Source: Oceanobacillus timonensis (lineage in GTDB: Bacteria > Bacillota > Bacilli > Bacillales > Amphibacillaceae). From it: DNA of 64,000 nt. Below are positions 21,375 to 30,489 of this stretch, one piece after another. The stretch spans positions 3,272,344-3,336,343 of the forward strand of contig NZ_LT800497.1 in NCBI RefSeq assembly GCF_900166635.1. The letters are read 5' to 3'. Both the position numbers and the translations under genes were made by a program. The notes under the pieces were generated by a model that had not been told where the DNA came from, did not search any database, and saw only the letters and a program-made list of their open reading frames with translations. The first letter of the stretch is position 1, and each line of letters starts with the position of its first letter.

Positions 21375-21540
21375 CAAAAAACGCCTTTCTGTAAGAGAAC
21401 AGAAAGACGCTCAAATATTTGTTGTATCGTCCATTGTTCTCTTATCTTTCAAATGCTTGCAGGAGTTGGCACCTTTCCAATGATTGAAGGTTGCCGCGGT
21501 TTCTACGGGCCAGTCCCTCCACCGCTCTTGATAAGAGTTT
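21375..21540 (-). ncRNA. SAM-I riboswitch (S-box) with terminator, upstream of metN
   Basis: Minus strand: P1 5' arm CTCTTATCAAGAG (21525-21537), then GGTGGAGGGACTGGCCC, a GAAACCGCGGCAACC core and GGTGCCAACTCCTGC, ending in GATAAGAG (21439-21446), the 3' arm of P1. Terminator GCGTCTTTCTG / CAGAAAGGCGT with a T6 tail spans 21375-21410. The 3' P1 strand TAAGAGAACA is exactly complementary to TGTTCTCTTA in the terminator loop and stem, so the antiterminator competes with both. With SAM bound, P1 forms and metNPQ is switched off; low SAM allows methionine uptake. Confidence 0.97.
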
Positions 21541-21564
21541 TCAACTTATTTATGAATTGTTGCT

Positions 21565-21594
21565 ATCGTAGCACGCTATTTACACCTTTGTCAA
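21565..21594 (-). promoter_or_regulatory. Sigma-A promoter of metNPQ
   Basis: TTGACA (21589-21594) and TACGAT (21565-21570) with an 18 bp spacer on the minus strand, about 20 bp before the riboswitch P1 stem. Confidence 0.7.
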
Positions 21595-21649
21595 CCAAAT
21601 CCGCAGTTAATCACTTGGTATTTCAGCCTGCTTCGCTTCATATACATGT

Positions 21650-21970
21650 TCAATTATTTATCGTCTGGAATAATTCCGGTTTATACTTCATCAGATATTG
21701 ATAAATATTTGCTGTTGATTGAAATGTGTACACTTTTTCCACGATTTTTCCGTCTTCCACAAAAGCAAGACACGGTACACTCTCAATTTTATGGTTCTGC
21801 ATAAAATCAGGATGCATTGAAGCATTCATCTCGGTGAAAATATCTTCTTCATGCAATCTTTCTACGTTTTCCAGCATGGCACGCGCAACGCTGCATGTCC
21901 CGCAAAATGGTGTATAAATATATAATATGAGCCGATGATGGTTCATTTCTGCTTCATTAAAATGTTTCAA
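21650..21970 (-). CDS. yusE: Thioredoxin-like protein YusE
   Basis: A 106-residue thioredoxin fold protein with the active site FCGTC in YTPFCGTCSVARAML near residues 19-33 and the cis-Pro segment VPCLAFV near 66. It matches B. subtilis YusE in position between the metNPQ and yusF genes. TTG 21970 is chosen as start because GAGGAG is 7 nt upstream; the TTG at 21985 lies inside that ribosome binding site. Likely a cytoplasmic thiol reductase; its partner is not known. Confidence 0.88.
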   Translation of the reverse strand: MKHFNEAEMNHHRLILYIYTPFCGTCSVARAMLENVERLHEEDIFTEMNASMHPDFMQNHKIESVPCLAFVEDGKIVEKVYTFQSTANIYQYLMKYKPELFQTINN

Positions 21971-22110
21971 GTTTATTCTCCTCAATCTTTTGTTTCCAGC
22001 AAATGCTATATGCTTCTAACAGGTCCGCTGTTGTTTCATAAAAAAGATAACCACCTTCTTTATATTTTTTTATCCTGAGGAATAAATTCTTTCTCATCTT
22101 AACGCGTGAA

Positions 22111-22476
22111 CTACCATTTGGCAAGATAATTGAGATCTATTCCAATTCGCTTTCCTGCCAGAATACTTGCCAATTTTTTCTTTGGTGTAGCGGCAACTTC
22201 ACGGAATTCACTGCTCACATAAATATGTTCGGCATGTGGAAGTTCACCGGCTAATTGCTTTCGGAGCTTCATCCCGGATTCATCCTCATCCACCAGGATA
22301 AACACTTCTGTATCATCTAAATGATAACATTCTAACAGTTCTTCCAATTTTTCTACGCCAATGGTTCCATTTGTACAAACAATGGTGATGGTATTATCGT
22401 CAAGAATTTTTTCAATATGTTTTTTATCAGATAACCCCTCAACGATCATGACTTTATTGTAATCATCTTCCATCAT
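22111..22476 (-). CDS. yusF: Toprim domain protein YusF
   Basis: A stand-alone Toprim protein of 121 residues. The N-terminal KVMIVEGLSDKKHIEKIL gives the catalytic Glu, and ILVDEDESGMKLRKQL gives the DxD pair. Such small Toprim proteins are related to the M5/OLD nucleases and the DnaG fold; the B. subtilis ortholog YusF lies in the same place. The start ATG 22476 is preceded by AAGGAG at 8 nt; the longer frame to 22569 reaches into the upstream terminator and is not used. Function unknown, nucleic acid cleavage or RNA processing likely. Confidence 0.85.
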   Translation of the reverse strand: MMEDDYNKVMIVEGLSDKKHIEKILDDNTITIVCTNGTIGVEKLEELLECYHLDDTEVFILVDEDESGMKLRKQLAGELPHAEHIYVSSEFREVAATPKKKLASILAGKRIGIDLNYLAKW

Positions 22477-22550
22477 CGTTTTGCACTCCTTATCGTAGCT
22501 AATAGGTTGACCATTCCTCAACATGCTGTTTCTATAGTATATGAAAAGAA

Positions 22551-22590
22551 AAGAGCTAACTATACACAAATGTGGAAAAGTCAGCTCTTT
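22551..22590 (-). terminator. Terminator between gcvH and yusF (bidirectional)
   Basis: AAGAGCTGACT and AGTTAGCTCTT with a 17-nt loop and T-rich flanks on both strands; 93 bp past gcvH. Confidence 0.65.
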
Positions 22591-22682
22591 TTTTCACCGT
22601 TTTTTAGAGCCTTTTGAAAAATGCAGGTGTCGTGGTCCCTGTCATTTTCAGTATTTCTAAAATAGGTGCAAGTATGATTAAA

Positions 22683-23063
22683 TTATCCTTCTATAAATTC
22701 TCGGTATGCATCTGCATCTAATAATTCGTTTAGCTGGCCTTCCTTCTCAACTTCAACAACAACCATCCATGCTTTTTCATGCGGTGATTCATTCACAAGT
22801 TCTGGACTATCCTCCAGTTCTTCATTCACTTCTACCACTTTTCCGCTTACTGGAGCATACAGTTCAGATACCGTTTTAACAGATTCTACACTTCCGAATG
22901 GCTCATCCAACTCTAAAGAATCACCGACTTCCGGTAATTCTACAAAGACAATATCGCCAAGCTCGTCTTGCGCAAAGTCTGTAACCCCGATACGGACTTT
23001 ACCATCTTCTTTTTTCACCCATTCATGTTCTTTTGAATACAAATAATCATTTGGCAAGCTCAT
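22683..23063 (-). CDS. gcvH: Glycine cleavage system H protein GcvH
   Basis: Lipoyl carrier of the glycine cleavage system, 126 residues; in Bacillus it is also the entry point for lipoic acid assembly and relay to other complexes. The lipoylation site is the Lys in [16 protein letters not shown] (near residue 63). The start ATG 23063 follows GGAGGGATACGAA; the frame open to 23099 is not the gene start. No gcvT or gcvP gene is nearby, as in B. subtilis, which is in line with a free-standing lipoyl carrier role. Confidence 0.96.
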   Translation of the reverse strand: MSLPNDYLYSKEHEWVKKEDGKVRIGVTDFAQDELGDIVFVELPEVGDSLELDEPFGSVESVKTVSELYAPVSGKVVEVNEELEDSPELVNESPHEKAWMVVVEVEKEGQLNELLDADAYREFIEG

Positions 23064-23130
23064 TTCGTATCCCTCCAACCATTCTTCTTTTCTCTTCAAC
23101 TATACATGGAAGTCCGGTCTATTTCTAGCA

Positions 23131-23487
23131 CTATTTCCAGAAAGATTCATATGTCTCTTCGTTAAACCCGACAGTCACTTGATTGCCATCGGTTAAGACC
23201 GGTCTTTTAATCAGCATCCCGTCAGAAGCTAAAATTTCCGCCATTTCCCGGGGAGATAAATCATTTATTCTTTCTTTTAAATGCAATTCACGATATTTTT
23301 TCCCGCTTGTATTAAAGAATTTCTTGGGCGGCAAATCACTTGTCTCCATCCAAGACAATAGCTCATTCACACTTGGGGGATTATCTACAATAGAAATGGC
23401 CTGATAATCGATTTGGTTTTCGTCCAACCATTTTTTTGCATTTCGGCAAGTACCACATTTCGGGTACCAATAAAAAGATAAAGTCAT
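23131..23487 (-). CDS. yusI: Spx/ArsC-family protein YusI
   Basis: A 118-residue ArsC-fold protein with the redox CXXC motif in YWYPKCGTCRNAKKWL (residues 10-13) and the later KRPVLTDGNQVTVGFNEETY. It falls in the same place as B. subtilis yusI, beside gcvH. Lacks the C-terminal features needed to call it Spx, and the Arg triad of true arsenate reductases is not evident. A thiol-linked regulatory or reductase role is a guess from the fold. Confidence 0.85.
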   Translation of the reverse strand: MTLSFYWYPKCGTCRNAKKWLDENQIDYQAISIVDNPPSVNELLSWMETSDLPPKKFFNTSGKKYRELHLKERINDLSPREMAEILASDGMLIKRPVLTDGNQVTVGFNEETYESFWK

Positions 23488-23503
23488 GGTTATTCCTCCG
23501 CTT

Positions 23504-23980
23504 CTACTGTTGATCCTCTTTGGTCGGTCCCATCACACCTGGAACCTCTAATCCGGCTTGTCTCAGCAGAACTGTCATTTGACCGCGATGATGGATTTGA
23601 TGGCTGATTGCCATACGCAAAACGCTTCCTTTTGGAGCGGATCCGCCAAAGTCTACAAATTCATTTACTAAAGCATCGTCCGAAAGCACTTCTTTGGATT
23701 TCTCTACAATACGATTGGAAATATCGGCATAGGCTTTCTGAATATCACTTGCTTTTGTCGGAACATCATCCGGATCATAAGGAGATTCCAAATCAACCCC
23801 GACCAAGTTCATAAAGAAAACAGGCGTATTTACCAAATGCCAGCCCAGCCAGCCGAGACTATTATGTCCTTCTACAATGGACTGATCCAATTTATCATCT
23901 TCCAAAGCGTTTAATACAGCTTTTGTACCGTCAGCTGACTCAGACCATTCTGTTAAAAAATCATTTAAATTTCGATACAT
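23504..23980 (-). CDS. DinB family protein
   Basis: A 158-residue four-helix DinB/YfiT-type protein. The three metal-binding histidines are recognisable: one in LGWLGWHLV near residue 48 and two in SHQIHHRGQM near 131-134. The family includes thiol-dependent (bacillithiol) S-transferases such as BstA. It sits 16 bp from yusI and is transcribed in the same direction, so they may be one unit. Substrate unknown. Confidence 0.85.
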   Translation of the reverse strand: MYRNLNDFLTEWSESADGTKAVLNALEDDKLDQSIVEGHNSLGWLGWHLVNTPVFFMNLVGVDLESPYDPDDVPTKASDIQKAYADISNRIVEKSKEVLSDDALVNEFVDFGGSAPKGSVLRMAISHQIHHRGQMTVLLRQAGLEVPGVMGPTKEDQQ

Positions 23981-24166
23981 ATTTGTCCCTCCTAAAGTTT
24001 GTTTCCCTATTATTTAGCGTACCATGAAACTTTATCTTTCATCCAATATATTGAATTATATCCGCTAAAAAATTGAATAGTTTAAAATGACAAGACAATC
24101 CATTATTAGGTACAATGTATAATGGATTTCGCTGTAAAACGTAACCGAGAGAAAGGATACATACGC

Positions 24167-24967
24167 ATGACATTTAAAACGTTCCAAAGTAGATGCGCCG
24201 CCATCGCAGAGAATAAAACATTTACAAATATCATTATTGCCCTGATTGTATTAAATGCGGTCATTGTTGGTTTAGAAACATACCCAGTGATGAATCAGCT
24301 TTATGGTGATTACCTTTATTGGATAGATACTATATTGCTCTCCATTTTCACCATTGAAATCATCATCCGAATGATTGGCAGCTCCTCGCTTGTCCAATTT
24401 TTTAAAAACCCGTGGAATATCTTTGATTTTGTGATTGTAGCGGCCAGCATTCTATTTGTCGGTTCTAATTATGTCATTGTCCTGCGTATTTTCAGAATAC
24501 TCCGGGTACTTCGTGCTATTTCCATTATTCCATCGTTGCGAAAAATGGTGAATGCACTATTGTTAACTATACCTTCTATGGGAAATATCATGATTTTGCT
24601 GACGATTTTCTTTTATATGTATGCTGTTGTAGGTACCATGTTGTTTCAATCAATTGCTCCAGAACATTTTGGATCACTTCATCGAACCTTACTGACTTTG
24701 TTCCAGATTCTCACGCTTGATTCTTGGGCGACGGGCGTTATGTATCCTATTCTGGAGGAAACCAGCTTCGCCTTGGTCTACTTTATTTCGTTTATCCTTA
24801 TCGGTGCATTTGTTATTATTAATTTATTTGTCGGGGTCATCGTCAATAATGTAGAAGAAGCAAATAGGGAAAACCAACCTACACCGACAGACTTAAAGTT
24901 GGAAGCGATGGATCAAGAGCTGAAAGAAATCAAAGCATTATTAAAAGAAAAAACTAGAAAGGAATAA
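24167..24967 (+). CDS. Voltage-gated ion channel of the NaChBac family
   Basis: Single-domain six-helix channel subunit of 266 residues that would form a tetramer in the membrane. S1 to S4 lie in residues 20-125, with the voltage sensor RIFRILRVLR carrying Arg107, 110, 113 and 116 at every third position. S5 is near 135-160; the pore loop has the selectivity filter TLDSWAT (183-189), against TLESWAS in NaChBac, so the filter Glu is replaced by Asp. S6 includes NLFVGVIVNNVEEA, followed by a short coiled coil as in NaChBac. Start ATG 24167 has AAAGGA at 9 nt; the frame opens 45 bp earlier. In alkaliphilic and halotolerant bacilli the family supports Na+ entry for motility and pH control. Confidence 0.93.
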   Translation: MTFKTFQSRCAAIAENKTFTNIIIALIVLNAVIVGLETYPVMNQLYGDYLYWIDTILLSIFTIEIIIRMIGSSSLVQFFKNPWNIFDFVIVAASILFVGSNYVIVLRIFRILRVLRAISIIPSLRKMVNALLLTIPSMGNIMILLTIFFYMYAVVGTMLFQSIAPEHFGSLHRTLLTLFQILTLDSWATGVMYPILEETSFALVYFISFILIGAFVIINLFVGVIVNNVEEANRENQPTPTDLKLEAMDQELKEIKALLKEKTRKE

Positions 24968-24971
24968 ACCG

Positions 24972-25013
24972 TTGAAAAGAGGCTGGACGGCTGGACGCTC
25001 AGCCTCTTTTCAA
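24972..25013. terminator. Bidirectional terminator between the channel gene and fadE
   Basis: Perfect 14-bp arms TTGAAAAGAGGCTG and CAGCCTCTTTTCAA with a 14-nt loop, between convergent genes. Confidence 0.85.
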
Positions 25014-25018
25014 GGGAT

Positions 25019-26803
25019 TCAGACAATATACTTTTCTTCTTCAATCAGTTTTGCTGCAATTTCACGTTTCTTCTTAACCACATTAATCGGAGTGTGTCTG
25101 GTCAGCTTACGTAAGGAGGATAGCATCACACGCAGACTGTCTCCTTCTTCCACCGTAATCAGAATTTCCTTTGCAGCTGCTTCCATTCTGTTAAAAGCTT
25201 CCTGTACGTAGACTTCTGTATATAATAATTTTTGCTGTGCCTTTTCCAATCCGTCCTTAGAAATCGCTTTTTCCGTACGGAGAATGGCCGATTCCATATT
25301 AAATACTTCCGCTGTCATATCTGCTAACTTCACAAGAATTTCCTGTTCATTATCTAATTTTTTGCCATATTTCTGTGCTGCTAAGCCGGCTCCCAATAAA
25401 ATCAACTTTTTCGCATTCTTTAATAAATATTTTTCTTGATCCAATGCTTCTGTACCCGCTTCCTCTGGCATCATCATCATTAACTCTTCTTGCAGTCCCT
25501 GCGCCTTTTCCAATAATGGCAATTCACCCTTCATTGCTTTTTTCAATAATGTTCCCGGTACAAGCAGACGGTTAATTTCATTGGTTCCTTCAAAAATACG
25601 GTTAATACGGGAATCACGGTATATCCGTTCTACTTCATATTCCTGCATAAAACCATATCCGCCATGGAGCTGAACAGCTTCATCCACTGCGTAATCCAGT
25701 AATTCAGACACACTAAATTTCGACATGGAACATTCTATTTGGTATTCCGCAATTGCTCTGGCCACTTCCCGTCCATCCTGCAATTGTTCATCGGTTAAAG
25801 CACCCATCCGCTGTTCAAATAAACCTACGATACGATATACAGCACTTTCATTGGCATACAGTTTCGAAGCAATGGTTGCTAATTTTTCTTGTGTGAGTGA
25901 AAAGCTTGCAATCGGTGTTTGGAATTGTTTACGTTCATTAGCATATTTCACTGCTAATTCCAGACTGCGTTTGGATGCTCCGATGCCGCCGACAGCAAGT
26001 TTATAACGCCCGACATTTAAAATATTAAAAGCAATAATGTGTCCCCGTCCTTTTTCACCGAGCAGATTTTCCACAGGGACTTCTGCGTCTTCTAAGACAA
26101 GCGTTCTAGTGGAAGAACTCTTAATTCCCATTTTCTTCTCTTCCGGTCCCGTTGATACACCAGGATATTCCCTTTCCACTATAAAAGCACTGAAATGCTC
26201 CCCATCAATTTTAGCGTAAACAATAAAGACATCTGCAAAAGCAGAGTTGGTAATCCATTGCTTTTCGCCATTTAAAATATAATGGGTGCCGGCGTCGTTT
26301 AGTTTGGCAGTGGCTTTTGCACCAAGTGCATCCGATCCCGAGCTTGGCTCGGTCAGTGCATAAGCAGCAATCAACTCTCCCGTTGCTAACTTCGGAAGAT
26401 ATTTTTCTTTTTGTGCTTCATTTCCGAAGAAAACAATTGGCAGTGAGCCAATCCCAACATGCGCCCCATGTGTAATCGAGAAACCGCCCGCACGAGAAAA
26501 CTTTTCTGCAATTAAAGAAGAACTAATCTTATCTAATGCCAAACCACCATATGCTTCCGGTACATCCGCACCTAACAGACCTAATTCTCCGGCTTTTTTC
26601 AGCAGCTCAACAGAATGTTCAAATTCTTGATTTTCCAGATTATCAATTTTAGGAACAACTTCTCCCAATACGAAATCTTCCGTCGTTTTCGCAATCATTT
26701 TATGCTCATCAGTAAAATCTTCTGGTGTAATGATATCTTCTGCCGTAATATCCTCGACTAAAAATCCGCCGCCTTTGAATAACTTCTCTTTTGTTTCACT
26801 CAT
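25019..26803 (-). CDS. fadE: Acyl-CoA dehydrogenase FadE
   Basis: FAD enzyme for the first step of beta-oxidation, 594 residues. The core carries AYALTEPSSGSDALGAKATA and EKQWITNSAFADVFIVYAK, the flavin contact region, and LHGGYGFMQEYEVERIYRDSRINRIFEGTNEINR, with the C-terminal extension usual for the Bacillus enzyme (YusJ). It is the third gene of fadN-fadA-fadE, 24 bp after fadA. GGGTAAT-type spacing before the ATG is ordinary. Confidence 0.95.
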   Translation of the reverse strand: MSETKEKLFKGGGFLVEDITAEDIITPEDFTDEHKMIAKTTEDFVLGEVVPKIDNLENQEFEHSVELLKKAGELGLLGADVPEAYGGLALDKISSSLIAEKFSRAGGFSITHGAHVGIGSLPIVFFGNEAQKEKYLPKLATGELIAAYALTEPSSGSDALGAKATAKLNDAGTHYILNGEKQWITNSAFADVFIVYAKIDGEHFSAFIVEREYPGVSTGPEEKKMGIKSSSTRTLVLEDAEVPVENLLGEKGRGHIIAFNILNVGRYKLAVGGIGASKRSLELAVKYANERKQFQTPIASFSLTQEKLATIASKLYANESAVYRIVGLFEQRMGALTDEQLQDGREVARAIAEYQIECSMSKFSVSELLDYAVDEAVQLHGGYGFMQEYEVERIYRDSRINRIFEGTNEINRLLVPGTLLKKAMKGELPLLEKAQGLQEELMMMMPEEAGTEALDQEKYLLKNAKKLILLGAGLAAQKYGKKLDNEQEILVKLADMTAEVFNMESAILRTEKAISKDGLEKAQQKLLYTEVYVQEAFNRMEAAAKEILITVEEGDSLRVMLSSLRKLTRHTPINVVKKKREIAAKLIEEEKYIV

Positions 26804-26827
26804 CTTAATTACCCCTCTTCAATTAGA

Positions 26828-28003
26828 TTATAGAAGTTCAAATACACCCGCAGCTCCCATACCGCCGCCAATACACATCGTAACAATGCCAAATTGTTCC
26901 TTTCTTCGCTTCATTTCATGTATTAAACTGACCGTCAACTTCGTTCCAGTACAGCCAAGTGGATGCCCTAATGCAATCGCACCGCCGTTGACATTTACTT
27001 TATCCATATCCAGATCTAACGTGCGGATAACGCTTAAAGCCTGTGATGCAAAAGCTTCATTTAATTCGAACAAACCAATATCCGATAATTCCAGTCCGGC
27101 CATTTTGACCGCTTTCGGAATTGCTTCTACCGGGCCTACGCCCATTATTTCCGGTGCTACACCAGCTACGGCAAAGGAACGGAATTTGACGAGAGGTGTT
27201 AATCCTTCCGCTTCTGCCTTTTCTCTATCCATGACTAACACAGAGGCTGCCCCATCACTCATTTGCGAGGCATTTCCTGCCGTCACACTTCCTTTTACAT
27301 GAAATGCCGGCCGCAATGTGCGCAATGTTTCTATATTCGTGTCTGCACGCACTCCCTCATCCATTTTAAAAGTAAAAGCTTTTTCTTCTATCTTATTGTT
27401 CTTCCCGACAAAACGCTCCTTCACTTCTACCGGAACAATTTCCTCTGTAAAAAATCCGTTCTCTATGGCTTGGGCGGCACGTGCATGACTTTGTACTGCA
27501 AAAGCATCCTGATCCGCTCTGGAAATGTCAAAACGATTGGCGACTTCTTCGGCTGTATGCCCCATGTTCATATAGTATTCCGGCGCATGTTCAACCAAGT
27601 CTGGATTGGGTTTAATCACATGGCCGCCCATCGGAATCATTGTCATCGATTCCGCACCGCCAGCAATAATCGTATCTGCAGCACCCAGCATAATCCGTTC
27701 TGCACCGGTCGCAATGGTCTGTAATCCCGACGCACAGTAACGGTTGATCGTAATTCCCGGAACATCGTGGCTTAATCCGGCGAGACCCGCAATATTTCGC
27801 GCCATATTCATTCCCTGTTCTGCTTCCGGCATTGCACAGCCAATCATCACATCATCCACCTGTCCCTGATAGCTGCCGGCCCTTTTTAACGTTTCTTTTA
27901 TCGTTAACGCCGCCAAGTCATCCGGCCTGGCATTACGTAATGAACCTTTATTCGCTTTTCCTACTGGTGTTCTTGCACCAGCTACAATCACTGCTTCTTT
28001 CAC
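26828..28003 (-). CDS. fadA: Acetyl-CoA acyltransferase (3-ketoacyl-CoA thiolase) FadA
   Basis: Last step of beta-oxidation: thiolysis of 3-ketoacyl-CoA. The acyl-enzyme Cys is in INRYCASGLQT (about residue 90), and the C-terminal motifs are NVNGGAIALGHPLGCTGTK and CIGGGMGAAGVFE. I start it at GTG 28003, because GGAGG stands 8 nt before and the product then has 391 residues as in B. subtilis FadA; an ATG-initiated form 13 codons longer is possible. It lies 52 bp after fadN. Confidence 0.95.
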   Translation of the reverse strand: MKEAVIVAGARTPVGKANKGSLRNARPDDLAALTIKETLKRAGSYQGQVDDVMIGCAMPEAEQGMNMARNIAGLAGLSHDVPGITINRYCASGLQTIATGAERIMLGAADTIIAGGAESMTMIPMGGHVIKPNPDLVEHAPEYYMNMGHTAEEVANRFDISRADQDAFAVQSHARAAQAIENGFFTEEIVPVEVKERFVGKNNKIEEKAFTFKMDEGVRADTNIETLRTLRPAFHVKGSVTAGNASQMSDGAASVLVMDREKAEAEGLTPLVKFRSFAVAGVAPEIMGVGPVEAIPKAVKMAGLELSDIGLFELNEAFASQALSVIRTLDLDMDKVNVNGGAIALGHPLGCTGTKLTVSLIHEMKRRKEQFGIVTMCIGGGMGAAGVFELL

Positions 28004-28055
28004 GGACGTAGCCTCCTTTAAATGCATGTTCCTTTTAAACATCCTCTTTCAAAGA

Positions 28056-30449
28056 TTAATTACGCAACGGCTTCCCTTTAACGAGCATATGCTGCATTCT
28101 CTGCTGTGTCAGCGGTTCTGCAATCAGGCTTAAGAATGCCTCTCTTTCCAAATCAAGCATGACTTGTTCATCAATCACTGCACCTTCACTAATTCTTCCG
28201 CCAGATAAGACGTAAGCTAATTTTTCAGCAATTTTCAAATCATGCTCAGAAGCATAGCCGCCATAATACAATGATTTCGCTCCCATCACCATCGCTGCAT
28301 AGCCAGGTTCGCCGACAACAGGGATTTTTTCCCGGACAGGTTTTTCATAACCTGCATGATATAAAGACAATACACGCTTTTTCGCATCATAAAGAACATG
28401 ATCCGGATTTTTGCTGATACGGTCATTTTTATTCAAATAGCCATTTTCCATTGCTTCTCTAGCAGAAGTGGACACTTTAGCCGTTGCTACCTTTTCAAAC
28501 ACATCGTTCGCAACTTTGGACAAGTCCATGTCTACTCCTTCAGGGAGATGACGCAATTCTTTTAAATAAAGCTCTTTTGTACCTCCTCCACCAGGAATCA
28601 GACCGACGCCAAACTCTACCAGTCCCATATACGTTTCCGGAGAAGCCTGAATCGCTGCAGCCGGCAAAGATACTTCTGCACCTCCGCCTAATGTCATATT
28701 AAATGGGGCAACAACGACTGGTTTATCCGCATATTTAATCTGCATCGTCATATTCTGAAACTGGCGGACCACCAAGTCTAATTCAAATATATTATCATCC
28801 TGCGCTTCCATCAGCATCATGGCTAAATTAGCACCAACACAAAAGTTCTTCGCCTGATTACCGATAACAAGTCCTTTGTAATTTTTATTCACTTCTTCAA
28901 TAGATTCATTGACCATCTGAATAATATCAAGCCCGATCGCATTACTTTTGGAATGAAATTCTAATAAAGCAACATCATCCCCCATATCTATCAAACTGGC
29001 ACCAGTATTTTTCTTGATAACATCCTTTTGTTCCTTGATAGCTGCCAAGGAGATTTCTTTCTGATTTACTTCTTTTAGCTGGTAGGCGTGCTCATGGAAA
29101 AAGTAACTATTCCCCTTTTCCTGTTTATAAAAGGTTTTATTTCCCTTCTCCAGCATATCCAACACCCAGTTTGGCACAGATTCATTTTCTTTCTGCATAC
29201 GCTCCACAGAAGTGCATACGCCAATCGCATCCCAAATCTCAAATGGACCTAATTCCCATCCGAACCCCCATTTCATTGCATCGTCAATGGATACAATATC
29301 ATCAGCGATTTCTCCGACTAAATCAGCAGCGTATAACAACACCGGCTTTATAATCGACCAGATAAATTCAGAAGCTTTATCTCCTTTTTGTCGTACAAGC
29401 GCTTTCATTTTTCTGTTTAATCCCTTTTCCTGTTTAGCTAATTCAGTCGCTGCTGTTTTCAGCTTTTTTCTTTCCTGATATTCGAGTGTACGTGGATTTA
29501 TTTCTACAATCGTTTTATCCTTCTTTTTCTCGTAGAACCCTTTTCCGCTCTTGGCACCAATCCAGCCCTTTTCAACCATTTGTTTTAAAAAGTCCGGCAC
29601 TGTAAAAATTTCTTTTTCTTTTGAATGAGATACTTGGTGGTAAACATTATCTGCTACGTGATAGAATGTATCAATCCCCACGACATCCAAGGTACGAAAT
29701 GTCGCACTTTTTGGTCTGCCGATAAACGGGCCGGTAATCGAATCTACTTCCCCGACGCTAAGTCCCTGTTTTTCCATTTCCTGTACAGTAACCAGAAGTC
29801 CATAAGTTCCAATTCTATTCGCAATAAAATTGGGTGTATCCTTTGCTTCGACAACTCCTTTCCCTAGCACATCCTCCCCGAATGTTTTCATAAAGGAAAG
29901 TACGTCTTGTTTGGTATGACTTGTCGGAACAACTTCTAATAATTTCAAATAGCGCGGCGGGTTAAAAAAGTGTGTCCCTAAAAAATGCGCCTGCATATCT
30001 TCTGATGTAACTGCAATCATCGCCTCTACGGAAATGCCGGATGTATTAGAACTGACAATCGTTCCTTCACGGCGATGTGTGTCCACCTTTTTAAACAGCT
30101 CTTTTTTTGCTTCCAGATCCTCCACAATAACTTCAATGATCCAGTCCGCTTCTGACAATAACGCTAGATCATCCTCTAAATTGGCAGTACGAATCAAGTC
30201 TAAGCTTTTTTTAGACGTAATCGGTAATGGCTTTTGTTTCAACAGTTTCTTTTTACTATCGTTGACGAGTCGATTCCTGACCTGTTTGTCTTCCAACGAG
30301 AGCCCCTGTTTTTCTTCTTTGTCTGTTAAAGCATCCGGCACTCTCTCCAGCATCGTTACTGTTAACCCCACATTGGCTAAATGCGCAGCAATACCCGAAC
30401 CCATCACTCCCGAACCGATTACAGCTACTTGTTTAATGGCATATGTCAT
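28056..30449 (-). CDS. fadN: 3-hydroxyacyl-CoA dehydrogenase / enoyl-CoA hydratase FadN
   Basis: Bifunctional beta-oxidation enzyme of 797 residues. The N-terminal NAD domain starts VAVIGSGVMGSGIAAHLA (residues 8-25), then the 3-hydroxyacyl-CoA dehydrogenase helical domain with HFFNPPRYLKLLEVVP; the crotonase-type hydratase domain follows from about residue 480 (ALLEFHSKSNAIGLD; LGGGAEVSLPAAAI; EFGVGLIPGGGGTKEL). The order dehydrogenase first, hydratase second is that of B. subtilis FadN (YusL) and reversed from E. coli FadB. It is first in the operon, with GGAGG before the ATG, and carries a FadR box just upstream. Confidence 0.96.
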   Translation of the reverse strand: MTYAIKQVAVIGSGVMGSGIAAHLANVGLTVTMLERVPDALTDKEEKQGLSLEDKQVRNRLVNDSKKKLLKQKPLPITSKKSLDLIRTANLEDDLALLSEADWIIEVIVEDLEAKKELFKKVDTHRREGTIVSSNTSGISVEAMIAVTSEDMQAHFLGTHFFNPPRYLKLLEVVPTSHTKQDVLSFMKTFGEDVLGKGVVEAKDTPNFIANRIGTYGLLVTVQEMEKQGLSVGEVDSITGPFIGRPKSATFRTLDVVGIDTFYHVADNVYHQVSHSKEKEIFTVPDFLKQMVEKGWIGAKSGKGFYEKKKDKTIVEINPRTLEYQERKKLKTAATELAKQEKGLNRKMKALVRQKGDKASEFIWSIIKPVLLYAADLVGEIADDIVSIDDAMKWGFGWELGPFEIWDAIGVCTSVERMQKENESVPNWVLDMLEKGNKTFYKQEKGNSYFFHEHAYQLKEVNQKEISLAAIKEQKDVIKKNTGASLIDMGDDVALLEFHSKSNAIGLDIIQMVNESIEEVNKNYKGLVIGNQAKNFCVGANLAMMLMEAQDDNIFELDLVVRQFQNMTMQIKYADKPVVVAPFNMTLGGGAEVSLPAAAIQASPETYMGLVEFGVGLIPGGGGTKELYLKELRHLPEGVDMDLSKVANDVFEKVATAKVSTSAREAMENGYLNKNDRISKNPDHVLYDAKKRVLSLYHAGYEKPVREKIPVVGEPGYAAMVMGAKSLYYGGYASEHDLKIAEKLAYVLSGGRISEGAVIDEQVMLDLEREAFLSLIAEPLTQQRMQHMLVKGKPLRN

Positions 30450-30471
30450 GTCACAATCCTCCAGCCTCTCT

Positions 30472-30489
30472 TGAATGAATACTCATTCA
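30472..30489 (-). promoter_or_regulatory. FadR operator of fadN-fadA-fadE
   Basis: TGAATGAATACTCATTCA, an 18-bp palindrome with one central mismatch, matches the B. subtilis FadR (YsiA) box TGAATGAnTAnTCATTCA. It lies 23 bp before the fadN start, downstream of a weak promoter (TTGCCA-N17-CTTAAA). Long-chain acyl-CoA would release the repressor. Confidence 0.85.

Noticed and set aside
26730..27302. 190-codon plus-strand frame opposite fadA
   Set aside because: Antisense shadow of a well conserved thiolase gene; no ribosome binding site and no recognisable domain.
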